The translations under genes and the position numbers were made by a program. DNA of 64,000 nucleotides from Circinella minor (lineage: Eukaryota; Mucoromycota; Mucoromycetes; Mucorales; Lichtheimiaceae). The stretch is from contig JAEPRB010000113.1 in NCBI GenBank assembly GCA_016758965.1, positions 62,001 through 126,000 on the forward strand, written 5' to 3'. Shown here in pieces: positions 46,260 through 57,344 of the stretch (within the stretch, counting starts at the first letter, position 1; every line of letters starts with the position of its first letter). The notes under the pieces were generated by a model, which was not told where the DNA came from, made no database searches, and saw nothing but the letters and a program-made list of their open reading frames with translations.

Positions 46260-47108
46260 CTACACAGCAAGTGTCATTGGTTTGAAGGTACTGGTGGACA
46301 GCCTGTAAAAAGAAAAAAATGAAATAGTTTAGTTTATCGCACATTTGTTTCAATTAATATTTTTATTCTCACCTTTTAAAACTTCTTGCGTTACCATGGT
46401 AGCACCCTTTTGTAAAGCAGTCATATGTAACATCCGTAAGAAAAGGATGTTCACGAAAGCTGATACGTGTATCAATAGCAGAACCCGAAAAAGAGATACA
46501 TAACTGCTAAGGCATTATATCAATAGATCGTAAGTATCTCGGAAAATCACTCTCCAGTTCCTGGAGTTCTTCAGCTGTTTTTTTTTCCAAAGGACGCGTC
46601 GATGGTAACTTACCTGCTTTAGTAAAATAGTTACAACGCTCGTGACAATCTTAAACGCGTAAGCTGTCTCTGAAGGACATTTGAGCACACACTCTTCAAC
46701 TTTGTCAAGGATCTCCTTGGTATCATGCAATGCCTCAAACGCGCCATGACTATGAATTCCCTTATGCTTGAAATGACCAAGTGACCCATAGATCTTGAAG
46801 TTCACTGTTACAGAACATGTAACATGTTCAAGAGAATGAACCTGGAAGAAAGTACTAGGGAGAGCTACTTGAACTTTAGCGCGCTTATCGTTGCTTGTAG
46901 GTCTCACGACTTTTCCACATGCCTTATTGTTGCATTGTACAGCACCCAAACATCTTTTACTAATGCTGATGCCACTCTTGAGCTTGGCATAGCTTGCCTG
47001 ATGAAGCTGTCAACCGATGTTAACATCGTATTGAAATTAACCTTTAGCATTCTCACGAAGAGGAATTTGTTTTTCAAAGTCGCCGTTAGGGAATTGAGGG
47101 AAAGACAT
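46260..47108 (-). pseudogene. Second MULE transposase relic with Cys/His zinc-binding N-terminus
   Basis: The minus-strand frame 47007-46612 contains ISKRCLGAVQCNNKACGKVV and FKIYGSLGHFKHKGIHSHG, which parallel the CNGFIQC..C and GTHNHA zinc-binding block of the intact MULE next door. A GTAAGT..AG intron then joins in frame to a block with REHPFLTDVTYDCFTKGCY, the DVTY motif carrying the first catalytic Asp of MULE transposases. The frame closes at TAG 46260, so the rest of the core (second Asp and Glu) is missing. The N-terminal exon (from ATG 47108) joins only with a frame mismatch. It is related to, but clearly diverged from, the intact copy. Confidence 0.6.
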
Positions 47109-47486
47109 TTTTCAGTAATAAATAATGGAGTAAAGTAGATAAGGCAGGAAAAAGTGCCATAATGCATTAGACGGTTTTTCATTTCTATGATAGCGGGTAT
47201 TCAATTTTAAAAATCCCACAAAAAAAAATCGAAAATCCCACAAAAAAACACCCTTCATGTATGTGGTCTCAGTTTTCACCTATATATCAGCTTTTTTTTT
47301 AGAAGATAAACCTATATATCACTAAAAAAAATCATAATAGACCATAACAGATAGATCAAATAAATTAAAACTTATTGATCATTTCATAATCTATCAGAAG
47401 TATTTGGAAGACTCTAAGTAATGTTGCTAACTTAACTTGAAACTGTAAATGGATGATTTTTCAGTTTATTTTATCTGTTTACGTAC

Positions 47487-50400
47487 GAGTGTCACTAAAA
47501 AAGGTGCACATTCAAAAAGGTGCACCTTTTTTTTGTGACGGCGATTTTGATGCATCGGGACTAAAAAAAAGAAAGGTGCACCTTTTTGAACAAATCAACT
47601 TATAAAAAAAAGTGCATCTTTTCAAATTATTCTGTTAAACTGTTACATTCCATATACCAAACAGTAACATATGTATATACAAAAAAAATTAAGAACAATA
47701 ATAAATAAGCCAGTATGTGCTACTGGGTATGCTAAGCTAAATTGTTTACAATAGAAATATATACTAGATCAGTCGTTTATTATCAGTGATTCTATATTTA
47801 TTATCAATCAGCTATAGAGCCATATAACATATGTATTATAAAAATAAAGAATGTATAAATATATAAAAGCTTATTGTAGTTTATATTAATTGTAGTTTAG
47901 TTCATATCATTTTATTATATTTAACTTTAATTTTTGTCTATACCAAGTCAATTGCGTCAACTGTATCATTTATTTCCAAGAATTGTTTTTCTTCTTGAGT
48001 GAGACGTTTCCTATGTATGTATTTCCACGTGGTGTTATAATCCGCATTAAGGCCAAGAATACCCCAGCCTGCCTCATGATATGGTGTAACTGCCGGCCAT
48101 ACCATATGACGTGCTCTGGATGGAATCAGATCAACCACAGTAAAATGATTTGAACGAAGGAACATGTTAATTGGCTGTGGCTGTCTGTTAATGTCTGATG
48201 GAATGGTAAATGGCAAGAATAAAAAAGATTTCCATAATGGACGTTCATCAAACACTGCTATCGGTGTAGTATATGCATCAGCAGCAATTTGGGTGTCCAT
48301 CGCTCCATTGAACCAATAATTTGAGCTACATGAAGTGTGATGTATTGTTTCTGGTGTAATACCAAATTCTAACTTATGTACTATATTTTTCAATATATCA
48401 TCATTACCTTTGGCCAGAATATTTAAATAAAATTCGTAATTCGCAAGTAGATGATTCAGCATTGTTTGTTTGATTTTTGGATATTGGTCTTGATCACCAT
48501 AAAGCTGCAAAGCAAGAGCACGGAAACCGCAATATCCATCGGCTTTGATTTGTTTCAACCCAATCGAGCATTCAGATGGGATATCTCGGTGAACAAAGCT
48601 GTTGAGTTACGTTAGAGATATTGTTTGTTTTAGTTTTATAAACTTATTACAAATACCTTGTTTCTCTTCGATTACTTCTTTTGCTACTTGGCCAAAGATC
48701 TTCTGCATTATAATGCTGCTTTCGTTTTTTGTTCTTTCTACCATTCTTTTTTGTCATCATATCAAGTGTATTCTCAGGCACTTCATCATTATTCTTTTCC
48801 TCCTTGCACTCCTTTTGGTCGACTTCCTTCATATCCATACACATTATACGCTGTATAACCTCTTCTGTACCAGTTTCTACCTCCTTCGTCATACGTTCAA
48901 GTTCTTCAATATCAAAAGGTTCGACTTTCATGTCAAGCAGGTGTACGGTTCGTTCATCAGCAATGCCAATCGAATCATGGCTTGATGCGGTCAATATTTC
49001 TTCTGAAAGTTTTTTAGTAGAAACAATAGATTTTTTACGACTTATCTTCTTTCTTTCACTCGGTGTATGATCTTGAATTTTCTGACCGTCAAAATAGGAA
49101 AGATCCAATACAATATTTTTATCAACAAGTTCCTTGGTAATATCTGGGGGGCGCCCGTCATTAACTTCCTTTTTACTTGATGTCTTCTTTTTCTTGGGTC
49201 GTGGTACTCTGTTGTACGCCGATGGTACAGCATGCTCTTCATAATTGGCAAGAATTCGTACATCAGACTGAATGTAGTTGAGCAATTGTGGAAGCGCCAA
49301 GGATAAAGGCAAGCGATGAACCATATTTCGGTATAGGTCGCGATGAAATGACTCCACAGCATTTGTTGTTCGATAGAGATGCCTTTGAAGGGTGTCATTC
49401 ATGCTGGTACAATGTTGGAAAATCATGCTACTTATTGTTGGTTGAAGCCACCACTTGATCCACTTGTAAGTATATTTGTAACGGGTTACTAACTCTTTAC
49501 AAGAACGGCAAAATTCGTCGGTGTCTTTGGTCGTCCGAATAACATATACCAGTTTTTGGAATTGAACACTCTCTTCCGGTTTTATGATATTATGATTGCT
49601 GTTGATCCGTTGGACAGATTGCATCCAATGCATATAGCAGCCTTTCACATAACGCATCCCGTCATCCTTACCTGTATATCGCTTGTAAGCCTGCTGAAAT
49701 CCATTAACTTGGGCCATAGAGAAATCCAACATCATCCCGAGAAAAGAGTTAGTACCATCGAATCTAACCTTGTGGTCAACAAAGAACGCAAAGAAATACT
49801 GGGAGAAGTATTCTTCTTTCTGGCCACCTAAAAGAGCTTGAAAGATGACGGTATGCCTTTTCAATTCAGGAACGTAAATGACAGTTGTAAAGACATAATG
49901 GCCCTTTTCTACAGCCTTGTAAGTGACATCAGTAACAGCAGGGAAATCCTGGAACCGACAATATCCATTAATAGTTGGTGATCGATATATTATGAGAAAA
50001 GAACTTGGCACAACTTGAGCATGGAGGAAATAATCAGGGTAAGTGTTCATGATCTTGCCAAATTCACCAAGAAACTCCCCTCTTCTTGGAATATCGATTT
50101 CCTCACGAATCTTATTCAATTCGTATTCGGTTCTATCTCTTGTTGCTAGAATTGGATTAATGTCAATAACTGAATCAACAACTTCACCAGTTCGCCGGTT
50201 GTTTCCCCGTATGGCTGCTTTAGGTGTCACTGTCGGATCTGCACGTAATCGTTCTGCCAACATATCCTTTTCCTCTTCAGACAAATGCTTTGATAAATAT
50301 TGCGCGTGATTATGAGTACCAATTTGCTCTACTGTGCATTTCATACCCCTGAAACAATAATGTGCCGCTACTGTACAAGTATCAACATGTTCCAGATAAC

Positions 50401-50923
50401 CACCACAGTTCATGCATCCAATAACAGTACACTGTTTTTTTATTTGTTCCAGATCAAGTGGTGGGCGAAGTTGCTTAGCGAAAAATCTGCAGTTTTTGTC
50501 GGTGCATTGTATAAATCCATTGCATTTTTTGGTATACCGATGCACGTTATGTTTTAATTTTCGAGGTCCATTTACTTTGCGCATGCACCACCCAATATCC
50601 AACGTAAATTTCTTGTACCTGTGGGTAATTAGGATAAAGTCAATTCATTAGGATGTAATGGCAAATGTGACATTAAACATACTTATCAGTTTTTTCGTCA
50701 TACTCGGCGGCAGCTTCTTCTATGTAAGGTTCTTTTACAAACTTCCTCTTGAAAAAAGTGATGTACTTCGACATAATAGTAATTTTATTTTTCGTTTTCT
50801 TTTTTTTTTTACTTTCAGGAACAAGCACCCACTTTTTCGATTTCTCGCTTGGTCAGTGTGACTTTTGCCGATCACAAAAAAAAGGTGCACCTTTTTGAAT
50901 GTGCACCTTTTTTAGTGACACCC
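47487..50923 (-). mobile_element. Complete MULE (Mutator-like element) with OTU protease, 3,437 bp
   Basis: Inverted terminal repeats of 52 bp: left 47487-47538, right 50872-50923 in reverse complement, differing only at base 2 within this span (GAGTGTCACT versus GGGTGTCACT). A 10-bp direct repeat, GTTTACGTAC, flanks both ends (47477-47486 and 50924-50933), a typical MULE target-site duplication length. Each TIR contains the palindrome AAAGGTGCACCTTT, and further GGTGCACC copies occur just inside the left end (near 47575). Inside lies one spliced gene reading from right to left. Matching ends, an exact duplication and an open gene suggest recent insertion. Confidence 0.9.
47938..50774 (-). 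CDS. MULE transposase fused to a C-terminal OTU cysteine protease
   Basis: Three exons (50774-50683, 50618-48657, 48598-47938) join in frame to 904 residues. Exon 1 starts MSKYITFFKRKFVKE. A Cys/His-rich block follows (KKCNGFIQCTDKNCRFFAK, then IGTHNHAQ), of the WRKY/GCM-like kind that binds TIR DNA in MULEs. The transposase core shows the DDE pattern: PAVTDVTYKAVEKGHYVF (first Asp), FLGMMLDFSMAQVNGF (second Asp), TTNAVESFHRDLYRN (Glu). A charged Lys-rich linker of about 150 residues leads to an OTU domain: IKADGYCGFRALALQLYGD with the Asp-Gly-x-Cys nucleophile motif, and RSNHFTVVDLI with the catalytic His. OTU enzymes cleave ubiquitin chains; a role in protecting the transposase is inference. 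The splice at 48657/48598 is what fuses the two parts. Confidence 0.85.
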
Positions 50924-50933
50924 GTTTACGTAC

Positions 50934-51456
50934 TTATTATTGACAAGCCTCTTATTACATCCCATCTTCCAACCTTTTTTTTTTTTTTGACAAAGTTAGT
51001 TGTTCAAACAAGGATATGATTATTAGATTGCTGTTTCATAATTAAAATATTTACTTCTTGTGGCGCAAACTTTTGAATCACATAACAAAAATACCATCCT
51101 ATAAAAGAAAAATGCTATGAAAAGTGTATCCTTTAGCCTTTTCGACATAATTCCCCGGATTAGCTGAAACATTAACTTTCTTCTGCTTTTGAAAAAAAAA
51201 GCAAAAGAAAACAAACCAAGTACACCACATATTCAATCTGATAGAAACTAAAAAAAAAAAAAAAAGAAGGCGTAAATTGTTTGAAAATAAAGTAAATTTC
51301 TACGTATCTATATACTATTAACTTTTACTACGTACGGTACATATATTTTCAAATAGTATATAATAATGGCACTGTCATAATATGTATTATAGTTATAGAG
51401 TTAAAAGGTATTCCCATAGATTTCCTTGTAACTCATCCAATTCCATGAAAAGCATG
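50934..51456. other. Intergenic between MULE and MITE copy B
   Basis: AT-rich DNA with A-runs and no recognised gene. Confidence 0.5.
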
Positions 51457-51458
51457 TA

Positions 51459-52254
51459 CAGTCACCGCTCGATATAACGATACACCCCGTCAGACCAAAA
51501 GTCTATCGTTATATCGAATTATCGTTATATCGAATTCTTGACCTGAGTTATAATGATCGGATAAAATGGCATCCATATGTACTTGGCCTTATTTGTATCT
51601 ATATGTCTTGTAAAAAGACTAAACTCTAGAACTTCTATATTGTCCATACTAAAAATAAGCTATAAAAATAAAACAGTTCTTATTTTTTGTATAGTTTTCT
51701 TTATTAAATATTCCTTGTCTTATTACTTCTAAATGAATTGCGACTGCATGATCACATATAATTAATTCTGATCGTCTATAAGAAAAAAAATGCGAGTATC
51801 ATATTATGATAAGCATCAAAAACTGTCTACGTATTATTATTTACAAATCCATGCCAATTGACAAAGAAAAAGTTAGACAAGCATAATTGGGGAAAAACAA
51901 ATCTAATTTTTATAAGAAAGAAGCAGAAGCAGAATATCACTTGCTTCCTTTTTTTTTGGAAAAGATGGTGCCTGAAGAAGATAAATTCGATATTCAAATT
52001 ATTAAGACTTGACAAAAATGTTTAACTAAAGTTAGAACATAAAAAAATGCCCAACAAACTAGTATTATTTCCTTTTTAAAAAAACAAAGATGTTATTTGT
52101 CCGCTCGATATAACGATATTTTTGCCAAAACCCTATCGGATATCGTTATATAAAATTAACGATATTTCCCTGCTTAATCTGTCTTGTACTCCAAAACCCT
52201 ATCGTTATATCGAAATATCGTTATATCGAATATCGTTATAGCGAGCGGTGACTG
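51459..52254. mobile_element. pogo-like non-autonomous element, copy B (796 bp)
   Basis: The left end 'cagtcaccgctcgatataac' and the right end (reverse complement 'cagtcaccgctcgctataac') are inverted, with TA on each side (51457-51458 and 52255-52256). Multiple 'tatcgttatatcgaa' units sit near the ends. The interior can be followed alongside copy A (for example 'acttggccttatttgtat', then 'catataattaat'), with many substitutions and small indels, so the two copies are related but not recent duplicates of each other. No intact frame is present. Confidence 0.85.
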
Positions 52255-52256
52255 TA

Positions 52257-54242
52257 TAGATTTTTTTTTTTTGCCCACAAAAACTAATACTATAAATCGA
52301 TTATAATTCATTACACCACCCCTATTTTAATTTTTTAGGTTGGGTCGACAACCTGAGGTCTAATTAGTATCTTCGTACAATGACGAGAGAAATCATTAAT
52401 CCTAATATATCGGTTTCCTGTCCACGTAGTTGTACATACAGTACACGTGATGAAGCATCAAGACAAACAAGATTGTCACACAAGAGAGAAAATCATGTTT
52501 ATTAATTTTTTTCAATCATTGTTATTTCAAAACTTTAAAAGTGAGTAATAAACTACAACAGAAAACAATATTTAAATGCTGAATTTGCATTGATCTAATA
52601 CTGATTACGTATTATCTAGCTAGAATAAAAAAAACCAAAGAGAAGTGTAAAAGATAAAGAAATATGTTGTGGATTGTGTCTTTTAAAAAAATTACCGATT
52701 GGAATATGTTACCTTTAATAAATAGGTGAACATATATATATATATATATATATGAAGAATATCGCTTAACGTACGTATATCAATTATTACCTTCCTTTGT
52801 CGAATAACAATTCTTATCATATTACTGTAGTATAGATATATTTTGTTTTATAGCAACGGTATGGTATTTCTTATTTGAAAAGAGTTTAATAAAATATTAT
52901 AAGCTTATCAATGAAGTGAAAAAAAAAAATGTTTTTACTTTGGCGAAATAAATTCTTAGATATTATAGACTCTTCATCTCTCTTCTTCTACTTATGTGAT
53001 AAATTAAACGGCTCCGTTTTTACGTCATTATTATGATGATCGTACTTGAAAATTGAGTATCCCATAACAGAAGATAACAATTAACCTTCATAACCTACGT
53101 AATATGGATAAGTCTATTCTCTCTATATTGTGAAAAGTTGTGACATTGTTTAAGTAGAGTCGACTATCATTATGCAGATAGTTGTCTTTGATCCATGTAG
53201 TACATGAGTATTTGTTTATAATAGTGCTTTATAATTATAAAGGAGGTTTTAATAAAGTCCAGTAGATATATATGCAACCAGTGAGTGATAAGTGCTTCTT
53301 TTTTACATACGTATTTGAGAGAGAAGTTAAGAGTATTAATAAAAGAAAATTCAGTGGTGAAAAAAAAAAGCCCAGTTCACGCCGATGATGTTATGTAAAT
53401 CTTTTTTTGGTTAATAGCGTATCACTTTACTTGGTATGTGTAACGTCATACAGTAGCACCATACAACTAACCGGGGCATATTATTACCATATACACATTA
53501 CAGCATTACGTATTATGAAAAATTTACGGTGTAGCCATGTATGGTTTTTTTTTCTGGATACCAATCATGTTTGACGAAAAAAAAAAAGTCAAAGACCACT
53601 TTAGAACCGAATAAAAACGTATTTATGGATATTTCCTACAAAAAAAAAAAAAAGGCTATTCAATTATTAAACAACTCAGATAAAATCAGATCATCGCATA
53701 TTTTTATGCCATACCTTTGGTTCCTTTTACAGAAATTGTTCTTATTTTAGATGTCAAAAAATATAAAGTGATACATATAAAAAAAAACCCGACAACCCAC
53801 CTGGAAACAACTATTACCACTGCTATTACTATTATTACCACCCAATTAGTACATTGTATAGTGGAATTCTGTAATACATCACATCTTAAAAAAAAAACGA
53901 AAGATAATAATTGTATACTTTGAGAAATATGGGATTTTTATATCAGTTTGAATTGAATTGAAATGAAAAGAAATAGAAAAGAGAAAAATGGGTGTTTGTG
54001 TGTGAGTGTGTTGTTGTTGTTGTGGGGGTATTATGTGTATTTGTTATTGAAATGTTTTCCTTTTATATATATATATATATATATATTGTATGTTATATTA
54101 TAATATACTAATATAAAATAGAGTTTGTTGATTCTTAATGTTTTGAGTTGTTATCATGGCAAATGAAAAGAAAAATGAGAATTGAGCCTGAAAATGTGAT
54201 TATGATTTATGGGGGAGGAGGGGGGTGACAGTAAATAAGATT
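52257..54242. other. Intergenic, about 2 kb
   Basis: Nothing coding was recognised. AT microsatellites lie at about 52732-52754 and 54064-54086. The region near the right end is the 3' flank of the beta-tubulin gene. Confidence 0.5.
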
Positions 54243-55937
54243 TTACTCGTCCAAAACCTGTTCTTCTTCAAGATAATCATCATCTAATTCCTCTTCCATA
54301 TCATCAACACCAGCTTCTTGGTATTGTTGATATTCAGAAACCAAATCATTCATATTCGATTCAGCTTCAGTGAATTCCATTTCATCCATACCTTCACCAG
54401 TATACCAATGCATGAAAGCCTTACGACGGAACATAGCAGTAAATTGCTCATTGACACGCTTGAACAATTCTTGGATAGATGTGCTGTTACCAATAAAAGT
54501 ACCAGACATCTTCAATCCAACAGGGGGAATATCACACAACGAAGTCTTGACGGAGTTAGGAATCCATTCAACAAAGTAAGAAGAGTTCTTTTGTTGAACA
54601 GCCAACATTTGATTTTCGACTTCCTTTGTAGATAAGCGACCACGGAACATGGTAGCAACAGTCAAGTAACGACCATGACGAGGATCAGAAGCAGCCATCA
54701 TGTTACGAGCATCAAACATTTGTGCAGTCAATTCAGGAACAGATAAGTTACGGTATTGTTGAGAAGCAAAGGCAGTCAATGGAGCAAAACCAACCATAAA
54801 GAAATGAAGACGTGGGAAAGGAACCATATTGACAAACAATTTACGCAAATCAGAGTTCAATTGACCAGGGAAACGCAAAGAAGTAGAAACACCAGACATG
54901 ACAGCAGAGACCAATTGGTTCAAATCGCCATAACCAGGGCTAGACAATTTCAATGTACGGAAGCAAATATCATAAAGAGCTTCATTATCAATACAGAAAG
55001 TAGCATCACAGTTTTCGACCAATTGATGGACGGAAAGGACAGCATTATAAGGTTCGACCACAGTGTCAGAAACCTTAGGAGAAGGAACAACTGAATAGGT
55101 ACACAACATACGATCGGGGTACTCTTCACGAATCTTGGATAATAACAAAGAACCCATACCGGAACCGGTACCACCACCGAGAGAGTGAGCTAATTGGAAA
55201 CCTTGCAAACAATCAGTGTGTTCGGCTTCTTTTCTAATAATGTCGAGGACAGATTCGACAAGTTCAGCACCTTCGGTATAATAACCTTTGGCCCATGAAT
55301 TGCCTGCACCAGATTGTGCATGGACAAAGTTATCAGGACGATATAATTTGCCATAAGTACTACCTCGGATGGCATCCATAGTAGCGGGTTCCAAATCAAC
55401 AAGAACAGCTCTAAATAATAATAATAACAGTTTATTATTTTAGTAACTTAATTGGTTTCTTTATATATATATACATATATATAACAACTAGTATATATTT
55501 ACCTTGGTACATATTTGCCAGTAGAACCTTCATTGTAATAAACATTGATACGTTCCAACTGAAGATCATTATCACCAGCATAAGCACCCGATCCATCAAT
55601 ACCATGTTCCTGGCTGATAGTTTCCCAAAATTTTTGACCAATCTAAAATATGTATTATTATCACGAGGAGATTGTTTGTTAATAAGTAACTTCTTTCAAA
55701 AGTAAAAAAAAAACGCGTCTCTCATATATGTCTCTCATATATATCTTTCTCTCTTTTCTTCTTCTTTTATTCTTTTTAACTAATAGATAAAAAAATATAT
55801 TACCTGGTTACCACATTGACCTATTATTATTAAATCAAAAAAGAGCAAGATGAGTTAAAAGGTTTTTTTGAATGGCAACGCGCTATTTAAAAAAAAAAGG
55901 CCATTGTACCTGCTTGTACGTGAATAATTTCTCTCAT
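54243..55937 (-). CDS. Beta-tubulin
   Basis: Four exons (55937-55910, 55820-55804, 55642-55503, 55410-54243) splice in frame to 450 residues. It begins [20 protein letters not shown], including the MREI autoregulation tetrapeptide, and carries the GTP-binding GGGTGSGMG (140-148). It continues with typical blocks ([40 protein letters not shown]) and an acidic tail ([17 protein letters not shown]). It is the microtubule subunit. Exon 2 is only 17 nt and supplies most of GQCGNQ. Residues 165, 167 and 198 are Cys, Tyr and Ala, whereas most fungal beta-tubulins have Ala or Asn, Phe and Glu; these sites line the benzimidazole pocket (see findings). The gene looks intact and functional. Confidence 0.97.
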
Positions 55938-56350
55938 GTTTTAAAAAGTTAGATAGATAAAGAAAATATAAGTTTTATTATTATTATTATTATTAAATGT
56001 CAAGACGAGGAAAAAAAAAAGAGTAAAATAAAAAGAAAAAGAGAGAAAAGAGAGACAGAGAAAAAAGAAAGTAAGAAGAAGAAGAAAAAAAAAAGTAGTT
56101 TTTTTTTGGGGGGTTCTTAGTTTGCCGTAGGGGAAATATGCAAAAGGAAAAGCTGTTCTTGTTGCTTTAAAAAAAAAAGCGGAGCTTCGATTCCTTTTTA
56201 ACTCTCTCTCTTTCTTTAATCAAAATACACCAACACTTATCTGTGTATACACACGCCCTGTTTACTGTTATTTATAATACATACACACGCACACAAGATA
56301 ATCTATATACATATTTATTCACTCTACTCTACATTCAATCTATACAGGAG

Positions 56351-56390
<40 letters not shown>

Positions 56391-57344
56391 ATATATATAT
56401 TGTATCTTTTTTCTTTTCATTATAATAATAAACATGGAAGGAAAAAAAAGTTAGAAAAAGCTATTTTTTTCGCGGGTTATATTGATTTTTACCATGAGAA
56501 AAGGAGGTCAGATTGGACTCAAATGTGGGGGAAATATTGTGCTCCCACAAATAACTCGTTATTTTTTTTTTAAAAAAAAAAAGGCGTGCAACGTAAGGAA
56601 CAAGTAGCAAAGTAACAAAAAGCATAGCACTTTTTTTTTTTTAAAGCACGAGGAAGCACGACATGTGTTACATTTAAAAAGTCCACATGCATATTCTTAT
56701 TCCGTTAAGAAGTTTTGTGAGCCCAAAAAAAAAAAAAAAAAAAATTCAATAAGGGGAAAAGGGGTTATTAGAAGATGATAGATATAAACTTCCTCGTGTT
56801 TTTTTTTTAGAATTCTTATTTATTACCCGAATTAAAATAACTATTTTTTTTTTTTTTTGTAAATGCATAACATAGAAAAAGAAGAAGAAAAAAATTAAAA
56901 ATGATTTTTTTTTGTTAAAGAATATATAAATGGTAAAAGAAAAAGAGGTAGAAAAAATGACATAAGTAGCACAAGATGTGTAGTAAAAAAAAAATAGGAG
57001 GAAAGGTGAAAAGAGGGTAAATGGGGGACATACGTAAAATAAAAGTATATAAAAGATAAAAAAAAAAAAAACTACATATAAAAAGGGGAAAGTCATATAA
57101 TTAAAAGTATTCTCTCTCGACTATTTTTTTTTTGTTAGAACTGCGTAATAACAAATTTAAATGTTGTTGTTATGTTTGATAAAAAGAAAGAAGTAGAGAA
57201 AAAGAAAAGAGAAATGAGACGGTGATGATTGAAGAAGGAGTTGGAAAAAAAAAGAGAGAAAAAGGAGTAGAGATTAATATGAAAGAGAATGAAAAAAAAC
57301 AAGAAGGTTTCATGTTATTACGTGATATTTTATAATTGTTATTG
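55938..57344. other. Intergenic: beta-tubulin promoter side and microsatellites
   Basis: Contains an AG-rich/poly-A leader next to the tubulin start (about 55980-56100), an AT/GT/AT compound microsatellite at about 56351-56401 (tatata, gtgtgtgt, atatat), and many poly-A or poly-T runs of 10-19 nt (for example 56727-56744). No gene is seen. Confidence 0.6.
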
